Shown: piece after piece, positions 35,201 through 43,883 of the stretch
How the letters are laid out: every line of letters begins with the position of its first letter
Position numbering within the stretch: the first letter of the stretch is position 1
From: Sphingomonas carotinifaciens
Lineage (GTDB): Bacteria > Pseudomonadota > Alphaproteobacteria > Sphingomonadales > Sphingomonadaceae
Length of the DNA stretch: 64,000 nucleotides
Direction of reading: 5' to 3'
NCBI RefSeq assembly: GCF_009789535.1
Contig: NZ_WSUT01000007.1
Coordinates: 137,468-201,467 of the forward strand
Made by a program: the position numbers and the translations under genes
The notes under the pieces: generated by a model
The model's input: the letters and a program-made list of their open reading frames with translations, nothing else
Databases searched by the model: none
What the model was told of the DNA's origin: nothing

Positions 35201-35689
35201 CTCCGGACGAACGTCGCCGACCGCGCAGGCCCGCTGGTGTTCCGGGTGAAGGCGCAGGCGCTGAGGACCTTCGTCCAGCGGCTCGCCGACCGAGTGCTGT
35301 CCGACGACGCCTGGATCGAGGCAATGGGCGGGGCACTCGTCGGCAAGCCGCCGTCTCGCTGGCTGTCACCAGACGTGGCGACGTGGCAAGGCAGGCTCGA
35401 GGACATATCGGCCACCTTCCTGAGGCTGGAGGCCGCAGCGTTTGGCTCCGAACCCGAGCAGAAGGGTGTCGTCCGTCTGGCACTGACCCACGTCGATGGA
35501 AGGGAGCACGTCAGCATCGTGGGGGTCAACGAGCAGTCGCCCGAAGAGGAGCTGTTCACACGGTCGATCCTCCACCTCATAGAGAGGAACGGGGCGTCGA
35601 TCGCCCAGGTGGTCGCGCGGCTCGCCGGTCACATGCTGGAAGCCAACGCGGACGAAGGTACCCAGACCGCGCGATCGGAGGGTGCGTGA
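32291..35689 (+). CDS. sspC: SspC-like ATPase of the phosphorothioation system
   Basis: 1132 residues. Walker A is G-D-F-G-V-G-K-S at residues 68-75, and Walker B LLVVIDEMGKF has D179-E180. The remaining ~900 residues are helical repeats with winged-helix-like pieces and no catalytic motif I recognise. Size, P-loop position and order directly after the DUF4007 gene fit SspC, the ATPase partner of SspB and SspD. Coupled by ATGA to sspB. Confidence 0.83.
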   Translation: MRNRAPTRIADYMGSPGPFYRSVAIERDRDDAAAMRGYVLTPWLKRVAAEILEGLLPGSRRRAWRVTGDFGVGKSALALALLRTLDPRCADAKAPMDRFAKTIGSHMPRMYPLVLSGKQAGLNAGMAAAIANTVERERDLLDAKARRALTAVDPFEAILLLRDALIRSGRYDGLLVVIDEMGKFLEAAAIDPDQADIFRLQELAELAARSGERPLAVLMILHQGLQSYHREGAVSTRSEWAKVAERYDELVFDHPLSHTAALLSAALSPDMRRLPAAVRKSYAEAESAAGALGWLGPRGEGGEPCYPLHPAAVPAIARFFSAYGQNERSLFGFAASGEPNSLRAFADRHAAEDGLYGLDRFFDYVSTSFGHRLVARGGAGDWERIRTVLDGSAGSDPTEVAILKTVGVLNLIDAPDMVADVTTIQACLAPGVEPAAVARAITGLRERGVLFERVGRAGLRLWTSHRVDLSALWSEADAALPQASIGGELSKALSSIPIRPFLLARRHSVETGVTRRFPIRMVPASSLATTTLTADADGRILAVLCDDADEVAHAAAWAEEATAEDPTLLVLTLPPRPELRSNVVDLLRHRWIEANASILREDVFASAEIERRIKELESRLIDRLEGSLGLAGDPPAPFVRVFRGGRALADTPALHLLVSSTCDELYGAGPLVHNELINRHALTSAGAAARQRLIEALFERTHEPDLSFTGNKNPPERSLYLSLLKLGGVHRERDGVFVVDLPEQGDDPLRLRPALERMREQIRTAAGRVAVTEIYSCVSARPFGVRAALAPLLLAIVMVADRHRMALFERGTYCPKLDAQAFMRILKSPENFTIQWVALEGVRAEVYQRLAATLGSVDGEDGLMAVVAPLVRFGAGLSLHAQRSAEVSPNAARVRDAIMRARSPVDLVFTELPAACGLEPFDGDGEDGAVRAAEFAERLADAIGELERCYPSLLDRMRSEVGRALGADGDLRTNVADRAGPLVFRVKAQALRTFVQRLADRVLSDDAWIEAMGGALVGKPPSRWLSPDVATWQGRLEDISATFLRLEAAAFGSEPEQKGVVRLALTHVDGREHVSIVGVNEQSPEEELFTRSILHLIERNGASIAQVVARLAGHMLEANADEGTQTARSEGA

Positions 35690-35780
35690 CAGCGGAGTCG
35701 GCCTCCGGAGTTTAAGGATGCGCGGCGGCCCCAGACAGGCTACGACGTCAAACCCAACACCCTGAAGACCAGCATAGAAG

Positions 35781-36587
35781 ATGAGTGAAGTCCGCCACAT
35801 CCTGAGTCTGTCCGGCGGGAAGGACAGCGCCGCGCTGGCCGTCTACCTGCGCGACCGTGTTCAAGACATGGAATACATATTCCACGACACCGGCAAGGAG
35901 CTGCCCGAGACCTACGACTACATGGCGCGGCTGGAGAGCATCCTAGGCCGCCCGGTCGTGAGGACCACGCCCGACGACTCCTTCGAGCATTGGCTCGCGG
36001 TGTACGGCGACATGCTCCCCTCGAACCACCGCCGGTGGTGCACGAAGATGCTGAAGTTACGGCCGTTCGAGGCCTACGTCGGCACGGAGCCCGTCATCAA
36101 CTACGTGGGGCTCCGTGCGGACGAAGCGCGGACTGGATACATCAGCACGAAGCCTAACATCACCGCGGTCTACCCCTTCCAGGAGGACGGCCTGGTCCGC
36201 GCCGACATCATCCGCATCCTGGAGGACTGCGGCCTGGGCCTGCCCCCATACATGGAATGGGGCAGGTCCCGGTCCGGCTGCTTCTTCTGCTTCTACCAGC
36301 AGAAGATCGAGTGGGTGCGCCTGAAGCGGACGCACCCGGATCTCTACGAGCAGGCGAAAGAGTACGAGGTTCGCTCCGCCGCGGTCAGCGCCAACTTCAC
36401 GTGGTCGTCGAGCGAGTCCTTGGTCGAACTCGAGCGTCCAGAGCGGATGGAGGCGATCGAACGGAACTGGGAGGCCGCGCGTGCGCGGAAGGCCGCCAAG
36501 CGGCAGGACCTCCCCCTCGTCTCAGTGCTCGCCGACGCGGAGTACGAGGAGGAGGAACCGGAGGGCTGCCTGATCTGCTCGATCTAG
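35781..36587 (+). CDS. sspD: PAPS-reductase-like ATP pyrophosphatase (SspD/DndC-like)
   Basis: 268 residues. The PP-loop S-G-G-K-D-S is at residues 11-16, and FHDTGKELPETY is the following conserved stretch of the PAPS reductase/DndC family. C87 (R-W-C-T-K), C167 and C170 (G-C-F-F-C) are spaced as iron-sulfur or sulfur-relay ligands; another C-x-x-C pair ends the protein. It would adenylate the DNA backbone and insert sulfur supplied by SspA. It starts 91 bases after sspC, the only real gap in the module, and may have its own promoter. Confidence 0.87.
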   Translation: MSEVRHILSLSGGKDSAALAVYLRDRVQDMEYIFHDTGKELPETYDYMARLESILGRPVVRTTPDDSFEHWLAVYGDMLPSNHRRWCTKMLKLRPFEAYVGTEPVINYVGLRADEARTGYISTKPNITAVYPFQEDGLVRADIIRILEDCGLGLPPYMEWGRSRSGCFFCFYQQKIEWVRLKRTHPDLYEQAKEYEVRSAAVSANFTWSSSESLVELERPERMEAIERNWEAARARKAAKRQDLPLVSVLADAEYEEEEPEGCLICSI

Positions 36588-36672
36588 CCGCGGAGCGGCG
36601 CGGCAGCACCGATTCTCAAGGGAAAGCCGACGATGCCTCACAGGGCCTCGGCGCCTCCGCGATCGGCTGAAC

Positions 36673-38619
36673 TCAGGCGGCCTGAGCCGCCTCCGGCGCA
36701 TCCTCTACGGGTAGGATCGTCAGGCGAAGCGGGATGTGATCGGACGAGTCCGCGTCGCCCTCTCCCGCGATCGCCAGGAGCTCGTCCAGGAACGCGTCGA
36801 CCCGATTGGCGAGCGGGACCTGAAACGGCCCTTTCAGCGCGCTGAGCGTCTCGGCGTCCTTACGCGCCGCGGCGACCTTGTCGCGGGCGGCCTCCGCATT
36901 TGCCACGTTGCCCGGTGTGGCCTTGCCGCCCGCGCGCTTCGCCTCCACCGCCTTGAACCGCTTCTCGAGGATCTGCTCGGCCTTGCCCAGCATCTCGGGA
37001 AGCGCATCCATGAAGGACTCGCCCATGACCAGGCGCATCCCCCGCTCGTCGCCACTAAGGTATCCGTCGCACCGGTTGGAGGCGGTGAGCTCGACCTCCT
37101 TGCCCTGCTCGTCGAGCACCACCAGCCGCACCCGCGTTGGATTGTAGAAGGGCGGCGGCGCGGGCATTCCGATGCGCGTAAGGTCAGAGGCGAAGCTGCG
37201 CTGGATCTCCAGTGCGAAAGGCGTGTTCAGCCGCGCGATGCGCTCGACCTCCAGACCGGTCTTCCAGGCGTGGATGTCGGACCAGTCGGCACGCGCCACC
37301 TCCTTTGGATCCCAGATGATGCGGAACGCCTTGTCGTCGATCCGGACGAGCTCAGTCCGAGGCTGTCGCTGCTCGAAGGGCTTCATTGCCTTGTCGATGG
37401 GCTGCAGGGTGCCCGGCAGGAACAGAATGCTTCGACCGCTGCGGATCGGCCGCGTCGGGCTAAACGCGAGGTCGCACGGTGCGGTGATGCACATCCACAC
37501 CTGCTTGCCCTTCTTCTTCCTGAATAGGTCACCGAACTGCAGGTATTCCGCTTGGTCGGTCGCATGTTCAGGTAGCGCACCCATCGGCCGGAGCACCGCG
37601 CTGGAATAAAGCGTGGCCAAGCTGATTGAGGGCTTCGACTGCGTCGGTGGCAGGTCCTCGAACGAGAGCGCATTCACCTTCGACTCCACGGCCCGGACGC
37701 CACCGGAAACGAGCAGCTCCTTCACGAGGTGCGCGTTCATCAGCCACAGCAGATATTCGCCAAGGGGCTGCCCGTCCTCGTGAAGCCGGAGCTTCTGTAG
37801 AAACGCGAAGTCACCGATGCTGAGCGACCTGACGTCCGCGAAGACCTTCGCCTGGATCGTTTTCAGCTCGGCTTCTACGCCGGTCACGAAGCGCTGCAGG
37901 GTTCTGCCTGTGGCGAGCGACTTGGCGAACGCCGCCAGCCGATAGTGGCGCTTCTCCTTGTCGAAAAGCTCGTCCTTGGGGACAAAGTAGAACATCCCGC
38001 TGAGGACCTTGGTCCGTCGCTGGAAGGCGGCGAGTGCCTTGTCGTCCAGCTTCTTGGACGACATCAGGATGACGAGCGGCGCCTTCTCCTTGCCAGCGAA
38101 CTGCCGGTAGATCCGATCAACGATCTCCGACGACAGAGTTCCCTCCTCTTCGCCCTCCTGAAGCTCGTAGTCGAGGAAGACGACATCGACCGCGTCGTCC
38201 ACAGGATTCTTCGACTCGGTCGCAGTGTCGGCGGAGCTCAGCGAGGCGGCGCTGATCTTTTCCACGCTGACCTTGAGATCCTCGGACAAGTCGACCGCGA
38301 ATTCGTCCAGCGCGGTCCGACGCGCCTCCGCGAACACCTTCACGTGGTTCCACGCCGCCTGAGCCGCAGCATTGTGCTTGGCCGTCGCCTTCACCGCGAC
38401 AATCGCCTCGAGGGTCAGGTGGTCGATAGTCTGGAGGTCGTGACCGGCGGCGATGAACCCGGCCAGCAGGTCCTGATCCTGCGACAGCTCGTCGAAGAGC
38501 GCCTGGGTCGCAGCGGCGGTCATCGACTGCTCCGGGCTGTCGAAGGCGTCGTCGATGATCGCGACCGCGCCGATGCTGCTCTGCCTGAAGATCTCTGCCA
38601 CTGAAGATGCGCTAATCAT
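36673..38619 (-). CDS. large receiver-domain (response-regulator-like) protein
   Basis: 648 residues. The N-terminal ~220 residues read as a receiver domain with a long insertion: acidic pair D23-D24 (AIIDDAF), phospho-acceptor candidate D150 (VVFLDYEL), Ser187/Ser188 (VILMSSK) and K215 (FYFVPKDEL). About 80 more residues than normal lie between D24 and D150. The C-terminal ~400 residues have no recognised output domain; a helical Ala/Lys-rich segment (residues ~530-590) may be a coiled coil. Two bases separate it from the upstream kinase-like gene. It is convergent with sspD. Its target is unknown. Confidence 0.72.
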   Translation of the reverse strand: MISASSVAEIFRQSSIGAVAIIDDAFDSPEQSMTAAATQALFDELSQDQDLLAGFIAAGHDLQTIDHLTLEAIVAVKATAKHNAAAQAAWNHVKVFAEARRTALDEFAVDLSEDLKVSVEKISAASLSSADTATESKNPVDDAVDVVFLDYELQEGEEEGTLSSEIVDRIYRQFAGKEKAPLVILMSSKKLDDKALAAFQRRTKVLSGMFYFVPKDELFDKEKRHYRLAAFAKSLATGRTLQRFVTGVEAELKTIQAKVFADVRSLSIGDFAFLQKLRLHEDGQPLGEYLLWLMNAHLVKELLVSGGVRAVESKVNALSFEDLPPTQSKPSISLATLYSSAVLRPMGALPEHATDQAEYLQFGDLFRKKKGKQVWMCITAPCDLAFSPTRPIRSGRSILFLPGTLQPIDKAMKPFEQRQPRTELVRIDDKAFRIIWDPKEVARADWSDIHAWKTGLEVERIARLNTPFALEIQRSFASDLTRIGMPAPPPFYNPTRVRLVVLDEQGKEVELTASNRCDGYLSGDERGMRLVMGESFMDALPEMLGKAEQILEKRFKAVEAKRAGGKATPGNVANAEAARDKVAAARKDAETLSALKGPFQVPLANRVDAFLDELLAIAGEGDADSSDHIPLRLTILPVEDAPEAAQAA

Positions 38620-38621
38620 CG

Positions 38622-41108
38622 TTATGCCTTGCGGAATGAGAGAGCGAACGTAGTCGAGAACCCTTCCACGGTGCGACTCTCGGGCAGGAGGGAGATCGTC
38701 GCATCGCTGTAGGCGGCGATCTCGCGCGAGATGAACAGGCCAAGGCCGAGCCCAGCGCCCGGCGGCTTGGTGGTGACGAAGGCCTGGAAGACGGTGTCGC
38801 GCATCGCGGGCGGAACTCCCGGTCCATTGTCGCTGACACGGATCTCGCGCCGGTCGACGTCAGCCTCGACCAAGACGCGGGGCTTGAAGGCGGGGTCCTC
38901 GAGCGCCGACCGGCCCAGCCAGTAGCGGGCGTTGTCGAGCAGGTTTCCGACCACCTGGACGATCATGCCCTGTACGACCCGCGCCTCGAACGTCACCGCG
39001 TCGCTGGAGCGCCTGACGGCGAATTCAATGTCCATCCCGACGTTCTGGAAGGCCGGGCGCGCCGACTCGACGATCGTCTCGGTCCACTCAACAAGGTCGG
39101 TGGATGTCTTCACCTGCCGGCCGGAGGTCACGAGCGGATCGAGCACTCGAAGCCTGGTCAGAAGCGTCTTCAGCTGTGTGCCGAGTGGGGCCAGCGCCGT
39201 CGGAAGGTCCGTCGCGGACCGGCGTCGCCGCAGCGCGTCCACGGACGCCATCGCGTTCGTCGTCACCTGCCGCAGTTCGTGCGCCACGGCGGCAACCGAG
39301 AGGCCGATCCCGGCGAGAACCGTGAGTTCGGAACGTCCCTTCTGGTAGGAGGCGCCCAATTCCTCGAGCGAGCGCATCATCTCGCCGATACTCGCCAGCG
39401 CCTCCTCAATCTTGCCGCCGATGTCGGGATCGTCCTTCACCTCGGGATAGCGCTGGTAGAGGAGCCGGATCGTAGCCGATATCGAGCGGCGCTGGCTCAG
39501 CACCCGCTCGGCCACACCCTTCAAGTCGACCGGCTCGCGGGCGCGAATCTCCTCGTCGACCGCATTCAGGAAGGGGCGGAAGACACCTTCGATGATGTGC
39601 TTGAGGAGCGCGACCAGCGCGTCCTTCTCCGGGGAGTCCCGAAGTCCCTCGCGGTTGGTCTGGTCCATCAGGTCGGGGTTCGCGAGGGAGGAGATCCCCA
39701 GCCTGCCGATGAGCTGGGCCCGGTTGACCTTGTAACCTCCGGAAGCCAGCGCCTTGCGATCCAGGCCCAGCCAGTCGTCGGCCCCGCTGCCGTAGCTGCC
39801 GACCCGGAAACCGTCGCGGTAGACCGCGACGCCGCCACTCCATTCGTTGACGAGCTCGCGCACCTGCTTCTTGGTGCCGATCGTGTCGACCTCCTCAAGC
39901 AGCGGCCGGTTAAACCAGTAGATCTTCAGCTCGAAGGGCCCGAGCTCCCTCAGCGTCGCGTCGTTGGCCACGCCGGCCGCCGTCCGGAGATGGACACCGG
40001 AGAGGTCGATCGGCAGCGAACGGCTCCTGAGGGCGTAGTTGACGCTCCCCCGCAGCCTCAGCTTGGCGGTTTGAGAGATCCGGCCGTTCGGGAGCAGGTC
40101 CTTCGGGTCGTCAGGGCCGAAGGACGCCGTCACTACCGCGTGCGCATGCTCAAGCAGTAGGCGACGGAACGCGGGGATCGGGACCGTCGCCTGATTGAAC
40201 GTCAGGTCGATCGGGAAGCGTGCCGCGGCCTCGAACGGATCGTTCAACCTGCTGAACTGGGTCTTGGCGATGTCCTCCAGCTTGAGGACAGACCAGTTGG
40301 TGGACAGCTGACGGATCGAGAGCACGGTGCCCTTCGGGCGGGACTTGGCAGGCCCAGGCCGGGGAACGATGTCAATCTCCTCCAGGCGCCGATCGGGATG
40401 CCTTGAGAAGAGGGACCAGTCGATGTCGAGGAGCGAGCTGTTAGCGTCGGTCAGCCGCGCCGTCTCGACCCGCAAGAGCGAGCCGAGACGCATCGCGCTC
40501 AGCCGTCCGACGCCCTTCTCGCCCAAGATGGGCCTTTCGCCCGGATCGACGCCGTCACGCCGGCGCTCGTTCACCTTCTCCGTCCGGAACGTCGTGCCGA
40601 CGGTCAGGAAGATGGTCTCGAGATCGTCCAGCGACATGCCATGACCGGTGTCGCTCACCACTATCTCGTTCACGGGAGAATACGCCTCGAAGAGCCCCCG
40701 GATGCCTTCCGCTGTGCGCACCGCCTCCGCGAACTCCGCCTCGGCGCCTTCGGGCAGCGTAGCGAGCGCCTCCTCGCGCAGCTCCTCGACGAGCGCCTCG
40801 TCGACTACGAGCTCGGCTTCGCTCTCGTGCTCCTCCTCGGCGACCGGCGCTGGTGCTGGTTCGACCTCATCCTCGTCCTCGTCTTCAGGTGCGGCAGGCC
40901 TTTCGGCAATCTCCAGAGCCACGGTGATGCGTTCGATGACCGGATTCGACGCCTCCACGGGGCAGCGCTGCCGAACCGAGATCTCCACACGCTCGGAGCC
41001 GGCGTCGAACGCGTTTTTCACTAGCTCGTAGAGTGCCATCGCATCGGAGCTGATCAGGTCAGCGCCAAGATGAAAGAGCGTCCGCGCGGAGACCTTGAAG
41101 CCGCTCAT
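38622..41108 (-). CDS. dual GHKL protein: Hsp90/MORC-type ATPase plus histidine-kinase core
   Basis: 828 residues from ATG 41108. The N-terminal domain has a Bergerat ATP-binding fold: E28-x3-N32-x2-D35 (E-L-V-K-N-A-F-D), V-S-D-T-G-H-G-M and GEKGVGRLSAMRLG, as in HATPase_c_3/MORC-like proteins. An acidic insertion lies near residues 70-110. The C-terminal ~230 residues are a histidine-kinase core with phospho-acceptor H610 (A-H-E-L-R-Q), N-box (VVGNLLDNARYWL), D760-N-G-P-G-V and GAGLGLGLFISREI. No membrane helix, so a cytosolic sensor. The next gene encodes its likely receiver partner. Confidence 0.8.
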   Translation of the reverse strand: MSGFKVSARTLFHLGADLISSDAMALYELVKNAFDAGSERVEISVRQRCPVEASNPVIERITVALEIAERPAAPEDEDEDEVEPAPAPVAEEEHESEAELVVDEALVEELREEALATLPEGAEAEFAEAVRTAEGIRGLFEAYSPVNEIVVSDTGHGMSLDDLETIFLTVGTTFRTEKVNERRRDGVDPGERPILGEKGVGRLSAMRLGSLLRVETARLTDANSSLLDIDWSLFSRHPDRRLEEIDIVPRPGPAKSRPKGTVLSIRQLSTNWSVLKLEDIAKTQFSRLNDPFEAAARFPIDLTFNQATVPIPAFRRLLLEHAHAVVTASFGPDDPKDLLPNGRISQTAKLRLRGSVNYALRSRSLPIDLSGVHLRTAAGVANDATLRELGPFELKIYWFNRPLLEEVDTIGTKKQVRELVNEWSGGVAVYRDGFRVGSYGSGADDWLGLDRKALASGGYKVNRAQLIGRLGISSLANPDLMDQTNREGLRDSPEKDALVALLKHIIEGVFRPFLNAVDEEIRAREPVDLKGVAERVLSQRRSISATIRLLYQRYPEVKDDPDIGGKIEEALASIGEMMRSLEELGASYQKGRSELTVLAGIGLSVAAVAHELRQVTTNAMASVDALRRRRSATDLPTALAPLGTQLKTLLTRLRVLDPLVTSGRQVKTSTDLVEWTETIVESARPAFQNVGMDIEFAVRRSSDAVTFEARVVQGMIVQVVGNLLDNARYWLGRSALEDPAFKPRVLVEADVDRREIRVSDNGPGVPPAMRDTVFQAFVTTKPPGAGLGLGLFISREIAAYSDATISLLPESRTVEGFSTTFALSFRKA

Positions 41109-41452
41109 GCGCCGCGTCCCACCGCCAACGAACGCGTGGACCGGTTGCCGAACCGGCGGCGACAATCTGTGACACACACGCGCAATAGCGGAAGCGCCAC
41201 CCGGTCCATGCCGCCGAAGCGGAAGAGGTCAACAAGCATTCAGAACGTCCCCCAAGCACTTAGCTGCCATGATCGACGTCCGAATGGAAGGGGAGCTTGG
41301 ACCAAGCCGGTGCGAACGCGCCAGCGGTGGACTTCAAGACGCGGGCCTCCGCGCCACCATCGAGCGAGCCGAGAGCCAAGCAGGCGAAGCCAGCCACAGC
41401 TTGAGGACACGGGGCTGCAAGATCGGCATCAGGCCGATCAGGAGGGAAAAGT
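41109..41452. promoter_or_regulatory. divergent intergenic region between the kinase pair and a small orphan gene
   Basis: 344 bases that must carry the promoter of the kinase/receiver operon on the minus strand and the start of the small gene on the plus strand. No convincing gene is seen; open frames here lack coding character. A short inverted sequence around 41131-41155 (GGACCGGTT / AACCGG) may be an operator. Confidence 0.35.
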
Positions 41453-41746
41453 ATGAACGAAGTCGAGCTGACGGTTGAGGTCACCGCGCCCCGGGATGCC
41501 GGCGGGCGGGACCTCGTCACGGATCACCGAAGCCGCGTCTTCAAGGTGCCGCTCCACAAGTCGTGCATCGCCCAGGCGTGGGGAACGCAGCGGTTCAACG
41601 CGGCGATGGACGACGCCGGTGATGACGAGGTCGTTAAGGTCGAGATCACCGGGCGCAGCGAGGACGCTTCACACCACCTGGCGGCGGGCCGCATGCTAGG
41701 CTGGTCCGGCAAGGTGCAGGCACGCAATGGCGTCTTCGTGAGGTGA
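41453..41746 (+). CDS. small orphan protein (97 residues)
   Basis: ATG 41453 follows a near-perfect ribosome binding site, GGAGGG at 41441-41446, at 6-base spacing. The product is acidic and soluble, with alternating hydrophobic residues in V-E-L-T-V-E-V-T-A and VVKVEITGR suggesting a small beta-rich fold. The His pair in S-H-H-L-A-A-G is notable. No family recognised. It sits alone between the divergent kinase pair and the SspF gene, 283 bases upstream of the latter. It could be a regulator or adaptor of the restriction module; no evidence beyond position. Confidence 0.6.
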   Translation: MNEVELTVEVTAPRDAGGRDLVTDHRSRVFKVPLHKSCIAQAWGTQRFNAAMDDAGDDEVVKVEITGRSEDASHHLAAGRMLGWSGKVQARNGVFVR

Positions 41747-42029
41747 CATGGCCGGACCACATCAGCTTTAGCGGATGCGCACACGAGAATGATCTCAAGC
41801 GACCGCACCGGTGTCATCAACGACCGTCCCCAACGAGACCCGCAGCGCGCGGAACCGCTTTAGCCGGAAGTAAGAACGGTCAACTCAGAAGTCGCATAGC
41901 TGCATTTCGCTCGTTAGCCGACTACACGGCTAGAGAATCGGAAAGGTCGTCGCGCGTGAATTGCGTGTAAACGCATATTGGCGAGTGACTTACCGGCGTG
42001 CGATGTGCTGAGATGGACGCGGGACGCAA
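41747..42029 (+). promoter_or_regulatory. leader of the sspFGH-like operon with a short inverted repeat
   Basis: 283 bases before the SspF-like ATG. TAGCCG at 41915-41920 and CGGCTA at 41927-41932 form an inverted repeat around a 6-base spacer, the size of a dimer-binding operator. The region is less GC-rich than the genes around it, as expected of a promoter. No confident -10/-35 assignment. Confidence 0.4.
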
Positions 42030-43883
42030 ATGGGGGATGGCTTGTCGGGACTGGGCGAAAGGTGGGTGCGGTTCCTTCGCCAGTACGGGCCCATCTCGCA
42101 GAACGAGAACATGTACGACGAGCACATCCAGCGGGCCGCCCGCCGGCTCGGCGTAAGGCCCATCGACTTCCCGCATCCGGTCGAGACGGAGCTGCTCGGC
42201 CTGCTCAAACCTCACACCCCCGCCGCGACCAGCATCGTCCTCACCGGGACCGCGGGTGATGGGAAGAGCCGGCTTTGCGGAAAGGCTTGGCTGGCGCTGA
42301 ATGGAGACGAGGCGTCCTGGGCGTCGGACGAGATCTACCACGAGGCCGCCGCTGAGATAGCGGGCCGATCGCGGACGGTGGGCGTCGTCCGTGACCTGAC
42401 CGGCCTCCCGCCGGACGGACCGCACGGCCCGTATCCGGACAAGAGGACGCTTCTCGCGGCGATCAGCCGCTCGTTTCTTGAGGAGGATCCGGACTGCATT
42501 TTCATTGTGGCGGCGAACGACGGGCAGCTCATGGAGGCCTGGAGGCGCCTGGAGGACGACGCGTCCGTGGCCGCGCAGCGCACCCTGGAGGCCCGCCTCG
42601 TCGGGGACGCCACGGAGCCGGGACGGGTGGCGTTCTTCCACCTCAGCTACGTTCCCTGCGCCGAACTGCTCGACCTCGCCCTGGACGCGATCCTCCTGCA
42701 CGAAGGATGGGCCGCCGCATACGCGGAGGGAGAGGCGGACGGCTTCTTCGGTCCCGACTGCCCGATCCGCCAGAACTTCGAGCTGATATCCCACCCGTCG
42801 TTCCGGACACGGCTCAGGCAGCTGTTCGAGCTCCTCGATCTGAGCGAGCTGCATGTGCCGATCCGGCGCGTCCTGCTGCTACTCGCGAACGCGATCCTGG
42901 GGCATCCGCGGGCGAAGGAACGCCTGCTCTCGCCGGCCGACATTCGGCCGCGCCTCAAGCAGGGCGACGCCCACCTCGGCGACATCCACCAGAACCTCTT
43001 TGGAGCCAACCTGACGCAGCCTCGGCGCGAGAGCCTCGAGATCATGGAGTTCCTCAACCGCTTCGGCATCGGGGAGGAGACGACGAACCGCATCGACAAC
43101 ATCCTTCTCTTTGGCGCTGAGGACGACGCGCTTAAACCCTACTATGACGCGTTGCTGGTCGAGCGCATGCCGGCGTCCCGGCTCGAGCACCTTCGCGCCG
43201 TCCGGAACTCCTATCTCGAGCGGCCCGAGGTGGACGCCGACGGCGAGCACCCCTTCCTCAACCTCATGGCGGGCCAGAGGCGCGCGATGTTCTTCGCCAT
43301 ACCTCCGGGGCAGGTCGAGGAGCTCAACCTGTGGAGCCTGACGGTGTTCAGCCATGCGGGTCAGTTCCTCGACCAGGTTGCCACGCCCCTCAGGCGGAGC
43401 GAGCGCGTTCCGCGCCACATTCTCGCGCGTCTCGTGAACGGCCTGAACCGTGTTTTCACTGGAATGTTGGTCTCCACCGACCGCGAACTGCTCCTCGCCA
43501 CCAGCCTCTCGAACTCCGGCGCCGGCACCAGTCAGCTCCTCGAGGACCGCGTTTCCGTAGCGCCGCGTCGCGGCGAGCGCGTCGACATCCTGCCCGACGG
43601 CCGGCTCCCCACCCTCACCGTCCAACTCGACGCCGGCGTCGAGGTCCGCCTCTCGCTCAACCTAGTGCGGTTCGAGTTCCTCATGCGCGTCGCAGAGGGA
43701 GCGCTGCCGAGCAGTTTCTCCCGCGAGTGTCACGAGGACATCCTGGCGTTCAAGAGCAAGATCCTGGCAGCACTAAACCAGCTGCGCGAACCAGCCCCCT
43801 CGGATGATCTGAGCTTTCGGCTGCTCACGCTCAACGCGGCCGGCGAGCCGGCCGACGAGGTCATCGAGGTGGCCTATGCTTGA
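42030..43883 (+). CDS. sspF: SspF/DptF-like P-loop ATPase of a phosphorothioation-linked restriction module
   Basis: 617 residues. Walker A is G-T-A-G-D-G-K-S at residues 73-80, close to the G-x-x-G-D-G-K-S form I associate with DptF. A Walker B-like CIFIVAANDG follows near residue 155. The remainder is helical and unassigned. Its length and its place ahead of an unassigned ~500-residue protein and a giant FtsK-like protein match the DptF-G-H / SspF-G-H order. In that system the three proteins together damage unmodified DNA. It overlaps the next gene by 8 bases. Orthology to SspF versus DptF is not resolved by eye. Confidence 0.72.
   Translation: MGDGLSGLGERWVRFLRQYGPISQNENMYDEHIQRAARRLGVRPIDFPHPVETELLGLLKPHTPAATSIVLTGTAGDGKSRLCGKAWLALNGDEASWASDEIYHEAAAEIAGRSRTVGVVRDLTGLPPDGPHGPYPDKRTLLAAISRSFLEEDPDCIFIVAANDGQLMEAWRRLEDDASVAAQRTLEARLVGDATEPGRVAFFHLSYVPCAELLDLALDAILLHEGWAAAYAEGEADGFFGPDCPIRQNFELISHPSFRTRLRQLFELLDLSELHVPIRRVLLLLANAILGHPRAKERLLSPADIRPRLKQGDAHLGDIHQNLFGANLTQPRRESLEIMEFLNRFGIGEETTNRIDNILLFGAEDDALKPYYDALLVERMPASRLEHLRAVRNSYLERPEVDADGEHPFLNLMAGQRRAMFFAIPPGQVEELNLWSLTVFSHAGQFLDQVATPLRRSERVPRHILARLVNGLNRVFTGMLVSTDRELLLATSLSNSGAGTSQLLEDRVSVAPRRGERVDILPDGRLPTLTVQLDAGVEVRLSLNLVRFEFLMRVAEGALPSSFSRECHEDILAFKSKILAALNQLREPAPSDDLSFRLLTLNAAGEPADEVIEVAYA

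Noticed and set aside
30262-36587. DndABCDE double-strand phosphorothioation system
   Set aside because: The DUF4007 protein and the large SspC-type ATPase, with no DndB, DndD or DndE, fit the Ssp type instead.
36673-36700. Stem AGGCGGC/GCCGCCT near 36675-36692 as a terminator between convergent genes
   Set aside because: It overlaps the end of the receiver gene's coding sequence, has a GC-rich short stem and no T-run, so it may be only codon-driven.
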